Positions 50,555 through 58,655 of a DNA stretch of 64,000 bases are shown in pieces. Under the pieces are notes generated by a model, which was given only the letters and a program-made list of their open reading frames with translations, ran no database searches and was not told where the DNA came from. This DNA comes from Myxococcus qinghaiensis (lineage in GTDB: Bacteria > Myxococcota > Myxococcia > Myxococcales > Myxococcaceae), in the NCBI RefSeq assembly GCF_024198215.1, contig NZ_JAKCFA010000025.1, positions 124,001-188,000 on the forward strand, written 5' to 3'. A program made the position numbers and the translations under genes. Position 1 is the first letter of the stretch, and every line of letters starts with the position of its first letter.

Positions 50555-52329
50555 GAGACCGCCGGATGAACCGCTGGGTGGCCCTCGCGCTGGCCCTGGG
50601 ACTGGGCGTGGCCACGCCCGCCGTCGCGCAGCAGGAGTCCTCCCTCAAGGACGAGGTGAAGGCGCGCCTGGGCCAGGTGGAGCAGGGCCTGGACGACTGG
50701 GACGTGCCCGGCGCCAAACGCGAGCTGGCCGCGGTGGAGCAGCTCATCCCCTCGGACGTGGAGCCCTTGAAGTACTACCAGGGCCGCGTGGCCTTCGAGG
50801 AGGGCCGCTACGACGACGCGGTGGGGCTGCTGGAAGGCGCCAACATCGAGGACAAGCCGGGCAGCTACCTGCGGCTGGCCAAGGACACGCGCGACATCGT
50901 CAAGAGCCACGAGCGCGCGGAGAGCGAGCACTTCATCTTCTTCTACCCGAAGGGCAAGGAAGCGGTGCTGGTGCCCTACGCGCTGGAGACGCTGGAGGCC
51001 ATCCACCGCGCCATGGCGGAGGACCTGGGCTGGACGCCGCCGGGCGGGAAGATTCGCGTCGAGGTGGTGAACAACGCGCGTGAGCTGTCCAAGGTGAGCA
51101 CGCTCACCGAGAAGCAGATTCGCACCACCGGCACCATCGCCATCTGCAAGTTCAACAAGCTGATGGTGACCAGCCCCAAGGCCGTGGCGCAGGGCTACGA
51201 CTGGCAGGACACGCTGGCGCACGAGTACATCCACCTCGTCGTCAGCCAGATGAGCCGCAACACGGTGCCCATCTGGCTGCACGAGGGCATGGCCAAGTTC
51301 CTGGAGTCGCGCTGGCGCGGCAAGGCGGGCCTGGCGATGACGCCGTCCACGCAGGCCCTGCTGGGCAAGCGCGTGAAGGCGGACACGCTCATCCCGTTCG
51401 AGAAGATGCACCCGTCCATCGCGCTGTTGCCCACGGCGGAGGACGCGGCCACCGCCTTCGCGGAGGTGTTCTACGCCATCGACTACGTGCACCAGACGAA
51501 GGGCGCGGCGGGGCTGCGCGCCGTGGTGCGCGAGCTGAAGGCCGGGCAGACGGACCGGAAGGCGGTGGAGGCGGCCATGGGCATGCCCTTCGCCCTGTTC
51601 GAGAAGTCGTGGCTTTCGCACATCAAGAAGCAGCCCTTCCCCTCGGAGCTGGTGCCGCGCGACGACCGCGTCGTGTTGAAAGAGGACGCCAAGAACAAGG
51701 GCAAGGAGGACGGCGAGAAGAAGGGCCGTGAAATCTCCTTCGGCGACTTCAACGAGGTGGCGGAGGTGCCCGCGCGCAAGTTCGCGCACCTGGGGGAGCT
51801 CTTGCGCGAGCGCAACCGCGTGAAGGCCGCCGCCGAGGAGTACGCCAAGGCGCACAAGCTGGTGGGCGACAAGTACGAGTCCGTCTCCAACAAGTACGCG
51901 CTGGCGCTCCTGGAGCTCAAGCGGCTGGACGAGGCGGAGTCCGTGCTGCGCGGCAGCCTGCGCGTGCACCCGGGCTCGCCCGCCACCAACGTGCACCTGG
52001 GCCGCATCCTCCTGCACCGCAAGGACTACCCGAAGTCGAAGACGGCCTACCTGGAGGCGCTCGCGTCGGACCCGTTCGACCCCGAAATCCACGTGGCGCT
52101 GACGCGCATCCACGGCGCGCTCGGCGAGACGGCGCTGGCGTCCCGCGCGAAGACGGCGACAGCCGTGCTCACCGGCCTGGAGCCCGCCGAGGTCGACAAG
52201 CTGGCCCAGCAGTTCCTGCGGGAGGAAGGCGAGCTGTCGGAGACCAACGTCCCCGCCACGGGCGGCGCTCCGGCCAGACCCGCCGCGCCCGCGCCCTCCA
52301 CGGCGGGGCCGACGGACGCGGGGCGCTGA
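50551..52329 (+). CDS. Secreted gluzincin peptidase with TPR repeats
   Basis: The GTG at 50551 overlaps the previous stop; an ATG at 50566 is an alternative. The 592-residue protein has a signal peptide ending near 'ATPAVAQQ'. A TPR-like region (about 30-120) precedes a peptidase MA-type metallopeptidase: H224-E225-Y-I-H228, with E245 in 'WLHEGMAKF' as the third zinc ligand. Further TPR helices fill about 400-545, and a Pro/Ala tail ends it. Substrate is unknown. Coupling to the DUF4175 gene suggests the peptidase acts with that membrane protein on envelope proteins. Confidence 0.87.
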   Translation: MRDRRMNRWVALALALGLGVATPAVAQQESSLKDEVKARLGQVEQGLDDWDVPGAKRELAAVEQLIPSDVEPLKYYQGRVAFEEGRYDDAVGLLEGANIEDKPGSYLRLAKDTRDIVKSHERAESEHFIFFYPKGKEAVLVPYALETLEAIHRAMAEDLGWTPPGGKIRVEVVNNARELSKVSTLTEKQIRTTGTIAICKFNKLMVTSPKAVAQGYDWQDTLAHEYIHLVVSQMSRNTVPIWLHEGMAKFLESRWRGKAGLAMTPSTQALLGKRVKADTLIPFEKMHPSIALLPTAEDAATAFAEVFYAIDYVHQTKGAAGLRAVVRELKAGQTDRKAVEAAMGMPFALFEKSWLSHIKKQPFPSELVPRDDRVVLKEDAKNKGKEDGEKKGREISFGDFNEVAEVPARKFAHLGELLRERNRVKAAAEEYAKAHKLVGDKYESVSNKYALALLELKRLDEAESVLRGSLRVHPGSPATNVHLGRILLHRKDYPKSKTAYLEALASDPFDPEIHVALTRIHGALGETALASRAKTATAVLTGLEPAEVDKLAQQFLREEGELSETNVPATGGAPARPAAPAPSTAGPTDAGR

Positions 52330-52347
52330 AGACGCCGCGCGGCCCAG

Positions 52348-52375
52348 GGCGGCTCGAGTCCGACAGCGAGCCGCC
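52348..52375 (+). terminator. Hairpin terminator after the gluzincin gene
   Basis: GGCGGCTCG at 52348-52356 pairs perfectly with CGAGCCGCC at 52367-52375 around a 10-base loop, 18 bases after the stop. It ends the DUF4175-peptidase transcript. Confidence 0.6.
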
Positions 52376-52444
52376 AGCCAAGGCCCTGCCCGCCGTTGAA
52401 GGCCGGCGCTCCTCGTGTCCAGGTTCAGCCGGGGAGGCGTCGTC

Positions 52445-52807
52445 ATGGACATCCGGCCGCTCGTCTCGCTGTCCGCCCGGCTGATGGAGGCCGCGGGCGT
52501 CGGCGCCATGGTGCTGGGCGCCCTGCTCGCGCTCGTCATGCTGCTTCTGCGGCGACGGGAGCTGCGGGCCGGTGAGGCCTATCGCCACTTCCGACTGAAC
52601 CTGGGCCGCGCCATCCTGCTCGGCCTCGAGTTCCTCGTCGCCGCCGACATCCTGCGCACCGTGAGCGACGAGCCCACCCTGCGGGATGTCCTGGTGCTGG
52701 GCCTCATCGTCCTCGTCCGGACCTTCCTCAGCTTCACCCTGACGGTGGAGCTCGAGGGCCGCTGGCCGTGGCAGCCCGAGCGCGAGCACTCCGTGCCTCC
52801 GCGCTGA
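52445..52807 (+). CDS. DUF1622 membrane protein
   Basis: The ATG at 52445 follows GGGGAGGCG and gives 120 residues with three predicted membrane helices ('GVGAMVLGALLALVMLLL', 'ILLGLEFLVAADILRTV', 'DVLVLGLIVLVRTFLSFTL'). 'LGLEFLVAADIL' and the 'RTFLSFTLTVELEG' end are characteristic of DUF1622. The family is of unknown function, often near transporters or stress genes. Confidence 0.87.
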   Translation: MDIRPLVSLSARLMEAAGVGAMVLGALLALVMLLLRRRELRAGEAYRHFRLNLGRAILLGLEFLVAADILRTVSDEPTLRDVLVLGLIVLVRTFLSFTLTVELEGRWPWQPEREHSVPPR

Positions 52808-53008
52808 CGCACACGCAGCCCCGAGACGTCGCGAGCCCAACACCCGTCACGGGCGCCACCGTTGACTGCCTGACCTGTCTCCACGGCGTTCGTGTGCTGC
52901 CACACGAATGGCGCGACGCCCACGTGCCTTCCCCCAGACGTCTGTCTCAACGTGCGTGTCCGCAGTGCGGCACTGATTGGTTTTCAACGCTGAAAGGACC
53001 CACACCCC

Positions 53009-53713
53009 ATGAAGCGAACCCTGCAAGGAGTTGTCCTCGCGGTCTCCCTGGTCACCGGCGGCGTCTCACTGGCACAGGGCACACCGTCTCCCGCGATGAA
53101 GCCCGCCACTCCGCAGAAGGGCATGGCCGAGTATCGCGGCTTCATGGCCCCCACGGACGAGAAGGCGCTGCTGGAGCGGCTGCACTACGCCAACCAGCAG
53201 GAAATCCAGCTCGGCCAGCTCGCCCAGAAGAACTCGCAGAACCCCGAAGTGCGTGCCTTTGGCGAGATGATGGTGAAGGACCACACCGCCATGGACCAGA
53301 AGCTCACCGACTATGCGAAGACCCAGGGCATGAAGCTCGCGGAGATGCCCAAGCCCCTGAACGACGTGGAGAAGAAGGTCATGGCGGCGGACAAGGCCGC
53401 GATGGAGGAGCTCCAGGTGCTCCAGGGCCCTCCCTTCGACTCGTGTTACATGGCCGGCCAGGTGGCGGACCATGACGCGGTGCTGGGCAAGGTGCTCGCC
53501 GCCAAGCAGGGCATGCCCTCCGCCAGCCCCGAGCTGACCGCCATGTTCCAGGAGCTCACCCAGAAGGTGCCCGCCCACCGTGAGCAGGCCTGGCAGATTC
53601 TGGGCAAGCTGGACGACACCATGGGCGTCGGAGGCTCCGGAGCGACGCCCTCCGGAACGCCGGGCACCCCGGCGCACCAGGGCCACGGGGACATGGGCAC
53701 GAAGAAGAACTAG
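53009..53713 (+). CDS. Secreted DUF4142 protein
   Basis: The 234-residue protein has a signal peptide (KRTLQGVVLAVSLVTGGVSLA). The DUF4142 helical-bundle region covers about residues 50-205: 'LERLHYANQQEIQLGQLAQK', 'VRAFGEMMVKDHTAMDQKL' and 'HDAVLGKVLAAKQ'. This ferritin-like fold is common in secreted proteins of myxobacteria and rhizobia, where the function is unknown. A Gly/Ser/Pro/His tail ends it. No coupled neighbour; a strong hairpin follows. Confidence 0.88.
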   Translation: MKRTLQGVVLAVSLVTGGVSLAQGTPSPAMKPATPQKGMAEYRGFMAPTDEKALLERLHYANQQEIQLGQLAQKNSQNPEVRAFGEMMVKDHTAMDQKLTDYAKTQGMKLAEMPKPLNDVEKKVMAADKAAMEELQVLQGPPFDSCYMAGQVADHDAVLGKVLAAKQGMPSASPELTAMFQELTQKVPAHREQAWQILGKLDDTMGVGGSGATPSGTPGTPAHQGHGDMGTKKN

Positions 53714-53726
53714 CCGGGCCCTCCCA

Positions 53727-53760
53727 CCACGTGTGGAGGACGCTTCACCTCCACACGTGG
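53727..53760 (+). terminator. Strong hairpin terminator after the DUF4142 gene
   Basis: CCACGTGTGGAGG (53727-53739) and CCTCCACACGTGG (53748-53760) form a perfect 13-base stem with an eight-base loop, 13 bases after the stop. No T run follows. Confidence 0.65.
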
Positions 53761-53827
53761 CGAACCGCCGGAGGCAACACGTCCAGGCTATTCCAGGAAG
53801 AGACCGGGTGCGCTAGGACACCGCCCC

Positions 53828-54106
53828 ATGTCCATCCGAACCATCGCAGTGACGACCCTCCTGGCGCTCAGCGCGGTGCTCACCGGCTGCTCCAGCAACG
53901 CCGACACCATCTGTGACCATCGCAAGGAGTGCTTCGACTCCAACCTCGACACAGGGAAGTGCGCGGACACCATCAACGACTGGGTGGATGACCGCGACAC
54001 CGACGACCGGAAGGACGCCGTGGCGGAGTGTGCCGACTGCGCCGCCGACAAGAGCTGCTCCGAGTACCTGGAGCACTGCATCGACGAGTGCTTCGTCATT
54101 CCCTGA
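53828..54106 (+). CDS. Small Cys-rich lipoprotein
   Basis: The protein has 92 residues. 'TTLLALSAVLTGC' is a lipobox with Cys21. The mature part is acidic and holds eight further Cys in a regular pattern (I-C-D, E-C-F, K-C-A, C-A-D-C, S-C-S, H-C-I, E-C-F), which suggests four disulfides and a compact domain. No family is recognised. It stands alone between two hairpins. Confidence 0.75.
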   Translation: MSIRTIAVTTLLALSAVLTGCSSNADTICDHRKECFDSNLDTGKCADTINDWVDDRDTDDRKDAVAECADCAADKSCSEYLEHCIDECFVIP

Positions 54107-54116
54107 AGAGAAACAG

Positions 54117-54148
54117 CCGGGGCCCGCTCGCGTGACGAGGGGCCCCGG
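54117..54148. terminator. Bidirectional hairpin between convergent genes
   Basis: CCGGGGCCC at 54117-54125 and GGGCCCCGG at 54140-54148 form a perfect 9-base stem. It lies between the stops of the small lipoprotein (plus) and the S9 peptidase (minus) and can serve both. Confidence 0.65.
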
Positions 54149-54160
54149 GGTGTCACCTGT

Positions 54161-56194
54161 CTAGTTGCGCGTCCACTGGTCCAGCCAGGCCAGCACCTCG
54201 TCGTGCCACTGGATGCTGTTGGCGGGGCGCAGGACCCAGTGGTTCTCCTCCGGGAAGTACAGCAGCTTGGAGGGGATGCCCTTTCGCTGGAGCGCGGTGA
54301 AGGTGCCCAGGCCCTGCGTCTCCACGACGCGGAAGTCCTGGCCGCCGTGCACCACCATCATCGGCGTCTTCCACTTCGCCACGTGGTTGATGGGGCTGTG
54401 CTTGCCATAGCCGTCCGGGTTCTCCCACGGCGTGCCCTTGTGCTCCCACTCCGGGAACCACAGCTCCTCGGTGTCGAAGTAGCCCATGCGCTCGTCGAGG
54501 ATGCCGTCGTGGTTGACGAGGCACTTGAAGCCGTCCGGCCAGTTGCCGGCAATCCAGTTGATCATGTACCCGCCGTAGCTCGCGCCCAGCGCGCACTTCT
54601 TCTCCTTGGAGATGAAGGGGTAGCGCTGCAGCGCGGCGGCCAGGCCCTTCTGCAAGTCCTCCAGCGGCTTGCCGCCCCAGTCGTCGGTGATGGAGTCGGT
54701 GAAGGCCTGTCCGTAGCCGGTGGAGCCGTGGAAGTCGACCATGACGGCCACGTAGCCGCGGCCCGCGTAGACCTGGGGGTTCCACCGGTAATGGAAGTGA
54801 TTGCCGAAGGAGCCCTGCGGTCCGCCGTGGATGAGGAAGGCCAGCGGGTACTGGCGCTTCGGGTCGAAGTCCACCGGCTTCACCACGTAGGCGCGCACCG
54901 TCTCGTTGTTCCAGCCGGGGAACTCGAACTGCTCGAAGCCGCCGAAGCGGATGCGCGCGAGCGCGTCCTGGTTCACCTGGGTGATTTGCTTGGAGGTGCC
55001 GTCCGCGTTCAGGACGTGCAGGTCCGCGGGCGAGTCCAGGTCGTCATGCACGTAGACCAGGGTGCCGCCGGCGGCGGGCTGGGGCGAGTCGTCGGTGCCG
55101 TCCTTGGTGAGCTGCCGCGCCTTGCCGCTGGCGACGTCGAGCGCGAACAGGGGCACCTGGCCGATGTGGCCCGCGGCCGTGTACAGCGTCTTGCTGTCCG
55201 GGCTCCACGCGAGCGAGCCGGAGGAGCGGTCCCAGTCCTCGGCGAGCACGCGCTCCTGGCCACCCGGCCACGTGCGCAGGATGACGCGGTAGCGGTCCGC
55301 CTCGAAGCCCGGGCGGGCCATGGCCAGGTACGCGAGCGTCTTGCCGTCGGGGCTGAAGACGGGGCTGGTGTCCGTCGCGCGGTTCTTGTCGGTGAGCTTG
55401 CGCGGCTTGGACTTGCCGTCGATGGGGGCCACGAAGAGGTCCATGTCCGTGGACCAGGACTCGGTGCGGCCCACGTCGCGCGCGGTGAAGACGACGCTCT
55501 TGCCGTCGGGGGTGAAGGTGTACTCCTCCGGGCCGCCGAAGGGCTTGGAGGGGCTGTCCGCGTCCATGCCCTTCATCACGTCCACGGGCGTGCCGCCGGC
55601 CACGGGGACGACGAACACGTGGGAGCGCTTGCCGTCCTTCCACGTGTCCCAGTGGCGGGCGAAGAGCTTGTCGTAGGTGCGGCCGGTGGCCTTGCGCTTG
55701 GAGCGCTCCGTCTCGCGCTGGGTGTTGCACTCCAGGCCGGAAACGCAGTCGGGGAACACGTCCATGGAGATGGCCAGGCGCGCGCCGTCCGGGGACAGGC
55801 GGAAGGAGCCCACGTCCAGGGGGAGCTTCGTCACCGGGAGGGGCTCGCCGCCGTCGACGGGCAGGCGCCACACCTGCGAGGAGCCGCCGCGCGAGGAGAG
55901 GAAGAAGAGGCTCTTGCCGTCCGGGGCCCAGGTGGGGTCGGAGTCCGAGTCGGGGTGAGAGGTGAGCTGGCGCGCGCCGCTCCCGTCCAGGTTGACGAGC
56001 CACAAGTCATTGCGGCCCTTGTTGGCCTCCAGGTCGGTGGTGCGCAGGACGTAGGCGACCTGTTTTCCGTCCGGCGAGACGCGCGGGTTGCTCAGCCGGC
56101 GCATCGAAATCATGTCGTGGTGGGTGAACGGTTGGGGCCGGGCGGGCGCCGGAGAGGCGGCGATGGCCAGGGCCGCGACAAGCGACAGCGACAA
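54161..56194 (-). CDS. Secreted S9-family peptidase (acylaminoacyl-peptidase/prolyl oligopeptidase type)
   Basis: The 677-residue protein has a short signal peptide (SLVAALAIAASPAPA). Residues about 30-400 form a TolB-like propeller with repeated 'SPDGK' motifs. Residues about 420-677 are the alpha/beta hydrolase domain: S539 in G-A-S-Y-G-G-Y-M, D620 in 'HGGQDFRV' and H652 in 'EENHWV' make the triad. 'DFHGSTGYGQAF' is the S9C motif. It should cleave peptides released by extracellular proteases, in the periplasm or outside. Together with the M19, C69 and gluzincin genes it gives this region four secreted peptidases. Confidence 0.95.
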   Translation of the reverse strand: MSLSLVAALAIAASPAPARPQPFTHHDMISMRRLSNPRVSPDGKQVAYVLRTTDLEANKGRNDLWLVNLDGSGARQLTSHPDSDSDPTWAPDGKSLFFLSSRGGSSQVWRLPVDGGEPLPVTKLPLDVGSFRLSPDGARLAISMDVFPDCVSGLECNTQRETERSKRKATGRTYDKLFARHWDTWKDGKRSHVFVVPVAGGTPVDVMKGMDADSPSKPFGGPEEYTFTPDGKSVVFTARDVGRTESWSTDMDLFVAPIDGKSKPRKLTDKNRATDTSPVFSPDGKTLAYLAMARPGFEADRYRVILRTWPGGQERVLAEDWDRSSGSLAWSPDSKTLYTAAGHIGQVPLFALDVASGKARQLTKDGTDDSPQPAAGGTLVYVHDDLDSPADLHVLNADGTSKQITQVNQDALARIRFGGFEQFEFPGWNNETVRAYVVKPVDFDPKRQYPLAFLIHGGPQGSFGNHFHYRWNPQVYAGRGYVAVMVDFHGSTGYGQAFTDSITDDWGGKPLEDLQKGLAAALQRYPFISKEKKCALGASYGGYMINWIAGNWPDGFKCLVNHDGILDERMGYFDTEELWFPEWEHKGTPWENPDGYGKHSPINHVAKWKTPMMVVHGGQDFRVVETQGLGTFTALQRKGIPSKLLYFPEENHWVLRPANSIQWHDEVLAWLDQWTRN

Positions 56195-56418
56195 GGTGTC
56201 CTCCTGGGGTGGACCCAGGCGCTGGCCTCCAGGCGAGCGCTCGGGTTGGGGGCATTCGGGGGTGGACCGTGCCCGCTCCTCTGGACGCTGTCCACCCTGG
56301 GGCGTCGGAACATGCGAGCGGCGGCTGTATGCCCGGAGCGGAGGACTTTCACTCGCGGAGTCCTCGCGGGGAGACGGAAGCCATGACGTGACGCGCCACT
56401 CCGGTTAGTGAGAGGGGC

Positions 56419-57039
56419 ATGAGCGAGCCCGTCACCGTCCGCGTCTGGTCCGACTTCGTCTGTCCCTGGTGTTACGTCGGTCTGCAGGAAGTCAAAAAGC
56501 TGAGCCGGGAGTACGACATCCAGGTGGACTGGCGTCCGTTCTTCCTGCGTCCGGAGACGCCGCCGGAGGGGCTGCCGTTGCCCGCGCACATCCGCGAGAA
56601 GATGAAGGACCCCAACAACCCGTTGAAGGTGCGCGCGGCACAGGAGGGCCTGACGATGGTGGACCGGGAGGTCATCCCGTCCACGCGGCGGGCGCACCAG
56701 GCGACCGAGTACGCGCGAACCCAGGGCAAGTTGGAGCCGTACCACGCGGCGCTGCTGCGTCGTTACTGGAGCGAGGGACAGGACCTCTGGGCGTGGGAGA
56801 CGCTGCGCGGCGCGGCGACGGAAGTAGGGCTGGAGCCGGACGCGCTTCAGAAGGCGGTGGAGGGCGGGCACTTCGAGAAGGTGGTGGACGACGCGGTGAC
56901 GGAGGCGCGGGAGATGGGCGTCAGCGCGGTGCCGACGTTCGTGGTGGGAGACCGCTTCGGCATCCAGGGCGCTCAGGACATCGCCGTGTTCCGTCAGGCG
57001 ATGGAGCGACTGGGCGCGAAGCCCCGCTCGGCGACGTGA
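56419..57039 (+). CDS. DsbA-family (FrnE-like) thiol oxidoreductase, cytoplasmic
   Basis: The 206-residue protein starts after GAGAGGGGC. It lacks a signal peptide and has the active site C15-P-W-C18 in 'SDFVCPWCYVG', a large helical insertion and the cis-Pro motif 'VSAVPTFVV' near residue 170, as in FrnE/2-hydroxychromene-2-carboxylate-isomerase-like members. These catalyse disulfide exchange or isomerisation. It is convergent with the FliB-like gene and not in an operon. Confidence 0.93.
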   Translation: MSEPVTVRVWSDFVCPWCYVGLQEVKKLSREYDIQVDWRPFFLRPETPPEGLPLPAHIREKMKDPNNPLKVRAAQEGLTMVDREVIPSTRRAHQATEYARTQGKLEPYHAALLRRYWSEGQDLWAWETLRGAATEVGLEPDALQKAVEGGHFEKVVDDAVTEAREMGVSAVPTFVVGDRFGIQGAQDIAVFRQAMERLGAKPRSAT

Positions 57040-57121
57040 GCGCGAGAAGGCTCACGCCGCTGTCTCATCACGCTGAAGGTTGGCCGCGCGGTGGAGGCGC
57101 GTGCGGCGACCTCGGCGCGGC

Positions 57122-58396
57122 TCAGAGTCCCTGGAGGAGCACGAGCATCCGGGGCAGTGAATCCGGCCCCGCGCCGCCCGAGAGTCCCTGGGCAAGCGCG
57201 TGCAACTCTGAAGATTGTTCAAGGTGCTTCGCGCTGAGCTGGAAGCACTCCACCGCCGCCGCGTCGAGCTGAGCGCGAGCCTCCTCCGTGGGCTGGAGGT
57301 CTTCGCGCTCGCACAGCGCCACCACCGTCGGATGGCCGAACAGCGCCCAGCGCAGCACCGCCGCGCGCAGCACCAGCTTGAAGACATAGTCGAGCACCGA
57401 TGGCGCATCAGTGAATGGATGGCGCAGCCAGTGGTTCATCGCGTGGTGCCGGAAGTACTGCTCCACGCGCTCGCCCAGCACCGGCTCCAACCGAGCCCTG
57501 CGCGCGCCATAGCGAGCCCAGACCTCCTCAGGCGAAGCCTGCGGACCACCGTGGGACGCCAGCACCGCGCGAGCCCACCCCGCGAACCGCTCACTCCCGA
57601 CCGCACCCAGACGTGCCCGCAGCACCGTCCCGCAGATACCCGCCCATGGACCTCCAGGCAGTGACACTCCGGAGACCGCCACATGCAGCGCGGCCAGCGT
57701 CTCCGGCACCTCGAACATGGCGAGTGTCTGGGTCAGCAGCGTCGCCGCGCCCTCCTCCCGGAACATCTCGGTGCCCCGGAAGTAGAAGGGCCCCAGCCGC
57801 CGCGCCAGCTCCCCCAACATGAACAGCCGCGAGGCGAACGGAAACTCGCGCCGCTCCAGGATGCTGAGCGCCACATCACGCACCCGCTCGGCGTGCACCA
57901 TCCACGCGTCCTCGCCCTCCAGCGCGCGTGCGACCTCCGGCCGAGCCACGATTGAGGCGTCCACCGGCACCTGCTCCAGCGCATCCTCCGCGAGCAGGCA
58001 CAGGCGCACCACCTCCGGACAACCGAACGAGCCCGTCACCTCCAGCCGCCCTCCCCTTCGCGTGGCGACTCTCGGAAACATCGCGCACGCATCCGGCAAC
58101 GCGACCTCTCCATACTTCCGATGCAGCGAGCACAGCTTGCGCTCATCGAGGAACGAGCAGTTCCCATCCTCGCGCTTGGTGACATACGCGGCCTCGGCGC
58201 CCGTGCCGCTGCCCGGGTCCGGCACCACGAGCCCCTCCACGAGCGCCGCATCGGGGCCACCGGCCACCAGGCCACGAAGGATGCCCCAGCGCGCCTCACT
58301 CACCGGCACGACGAGCCCCGCGCAGCAGGTGTCCTCGCACGTCTCCGCGAGGCACTGGAAGCGCGTCAGGTACCGAGGCGCGGAGACAGACGACAT
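57122..58396 (-). CDS. FliB-family lysine-N-methylase-like Fe-S protein
   Basis: From the ATG at 58396 the protein has 424 residues. The N-terminal F-Q-C-L-A-E-T-C-E-D-T-C-C (C15, C20, C24, C25) matches the FliB signature F-x-C-x4-C-E-D-T-C-C, and further Cys follow in 'NCSFLDERKLCSLH', 'DACAMFPR' and 'GCPEVVRLC', consistent with an iron-sulfur cluster. FliB methylates lysines of flagellin in Salmonella. Myxobacteria move by gliding and have no flagella, so the substrate must differ. The gene begins 13 bases after the zinc-finger microprotein and is third in an operon with the PilZ-Hsp70 fusion. Confidence 0.88.
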   Translation of the reverse strand: MSSVSAPRYLTRFQCLAETCEDTCCAGLVVPVSEARWGILRGLVAGGPDAALVEGLVVPDPGSGTGAEAAYVTKREDGNCSFLDERKLCSLHRKYGEVALPDACAMFPRVATRRGGRLEVTGSFGCPEVVRLCLLAEDALEQVPVDASIVARPEVARALEGEDAWMVHAERVRDVALSILERREFPFASRLFMLGELARRLGPFYFRGTEMFREEGAATLLTQTLAMFEVPETLAALHVAVSGVSLPGGPWAGICGTVLRARLGAVGSERFAGWARAVLASHGGPQASPEEVWARYGARRARLEPVLGERVEQYFRHHAMNHWLRHPFTDAPSVLDYVFKLVLRAAVLRWALFGHPTVVALCEREDLQPTEEARAQLDAAAVECFQLSAKHLEQSSELHALAQGLSGGAGPDSLPRMLVLLQGL

Positions 58397-58409
58397 GGGG
58401 CTCCCGAGG

Positions 58410-58640
58410 TCACGCGTCGTCCGAGCCACCGTGAAGCGGGGTGGGGTTCCCCTTCGGAGGCGAGCCGGCGGAGAAGGCCTGCCGATCCAACTCCGCGAAC
58501 AGCCGCACCACACAGGGGTCGCAGATGGCGGCACCAGCACTGCCCTGTTGCAGGTGGCCCGCTTGAGGCTCGGCGGTGCCACAGAAGGAGCAGCGCCGCC
58601 GGGGAGGAATGTGCTGGCTCACGACGTACCGTCCTTTCAT
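58410..58640 (-). CDS. ClpX-type C4 zinc-finger microprotein
   Basis: The reading from the ATG at 58640 has 76 residues; a GTG at 58622 with a better-placed AGGA is an alternative. The whole of residues 16-52 is a zinc-binding domain as at the N-terminus of ClpX: C-S-F-C-G ... C-D-P-C with 'EPQAGHLQQGSAGAAICDPC' (read in parts) followed by 'VVRLFAEL'. There is no AAA domain, so the protein is an isolated zinc-binding module. In ClpX this domain dimerises and binds adaptors and substrates. It lies 15 bases after the Hsp70 fusion stop and 13 before the FliB-like start. Confidence 0.82.
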   Translation of the reverse strand: MKGRYVVSQHIPPRRRCSFCGTAEPQAGHLQQGSAGAAICDPCVVRLFAELDRQAFSAGSPPKGNPTPLHGGSDDA

Positions 58641-58655
58641 CCCTCGGCGTGCCCG

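Noticed and set aside
52808-53008. Frame with C-x2-C ... C-x2-C resembling a zinc ribbon before the DUF4142 gene
   Set aside because: The frame runs on into the DUF4142 gene as Arg/Gly-rich shadow, has no start site, and the region is better read as leader and promoter.
53727-53760. Perfect 13-base inverted repeat considered as an insertion-element end or recombination site
   Set aside because: It sits just after a stop codon, has a short loop and no partner copy or transposase nearby; a terminator explains it.
57040-57121. Hairpin between the convergent DsbA-like and FliB-like genes
   Set aside because: Only an imperfect GC-rich pairing (GCCGCGC with GCGTGCGGC) could be drawn, too weak to list as a terminator.
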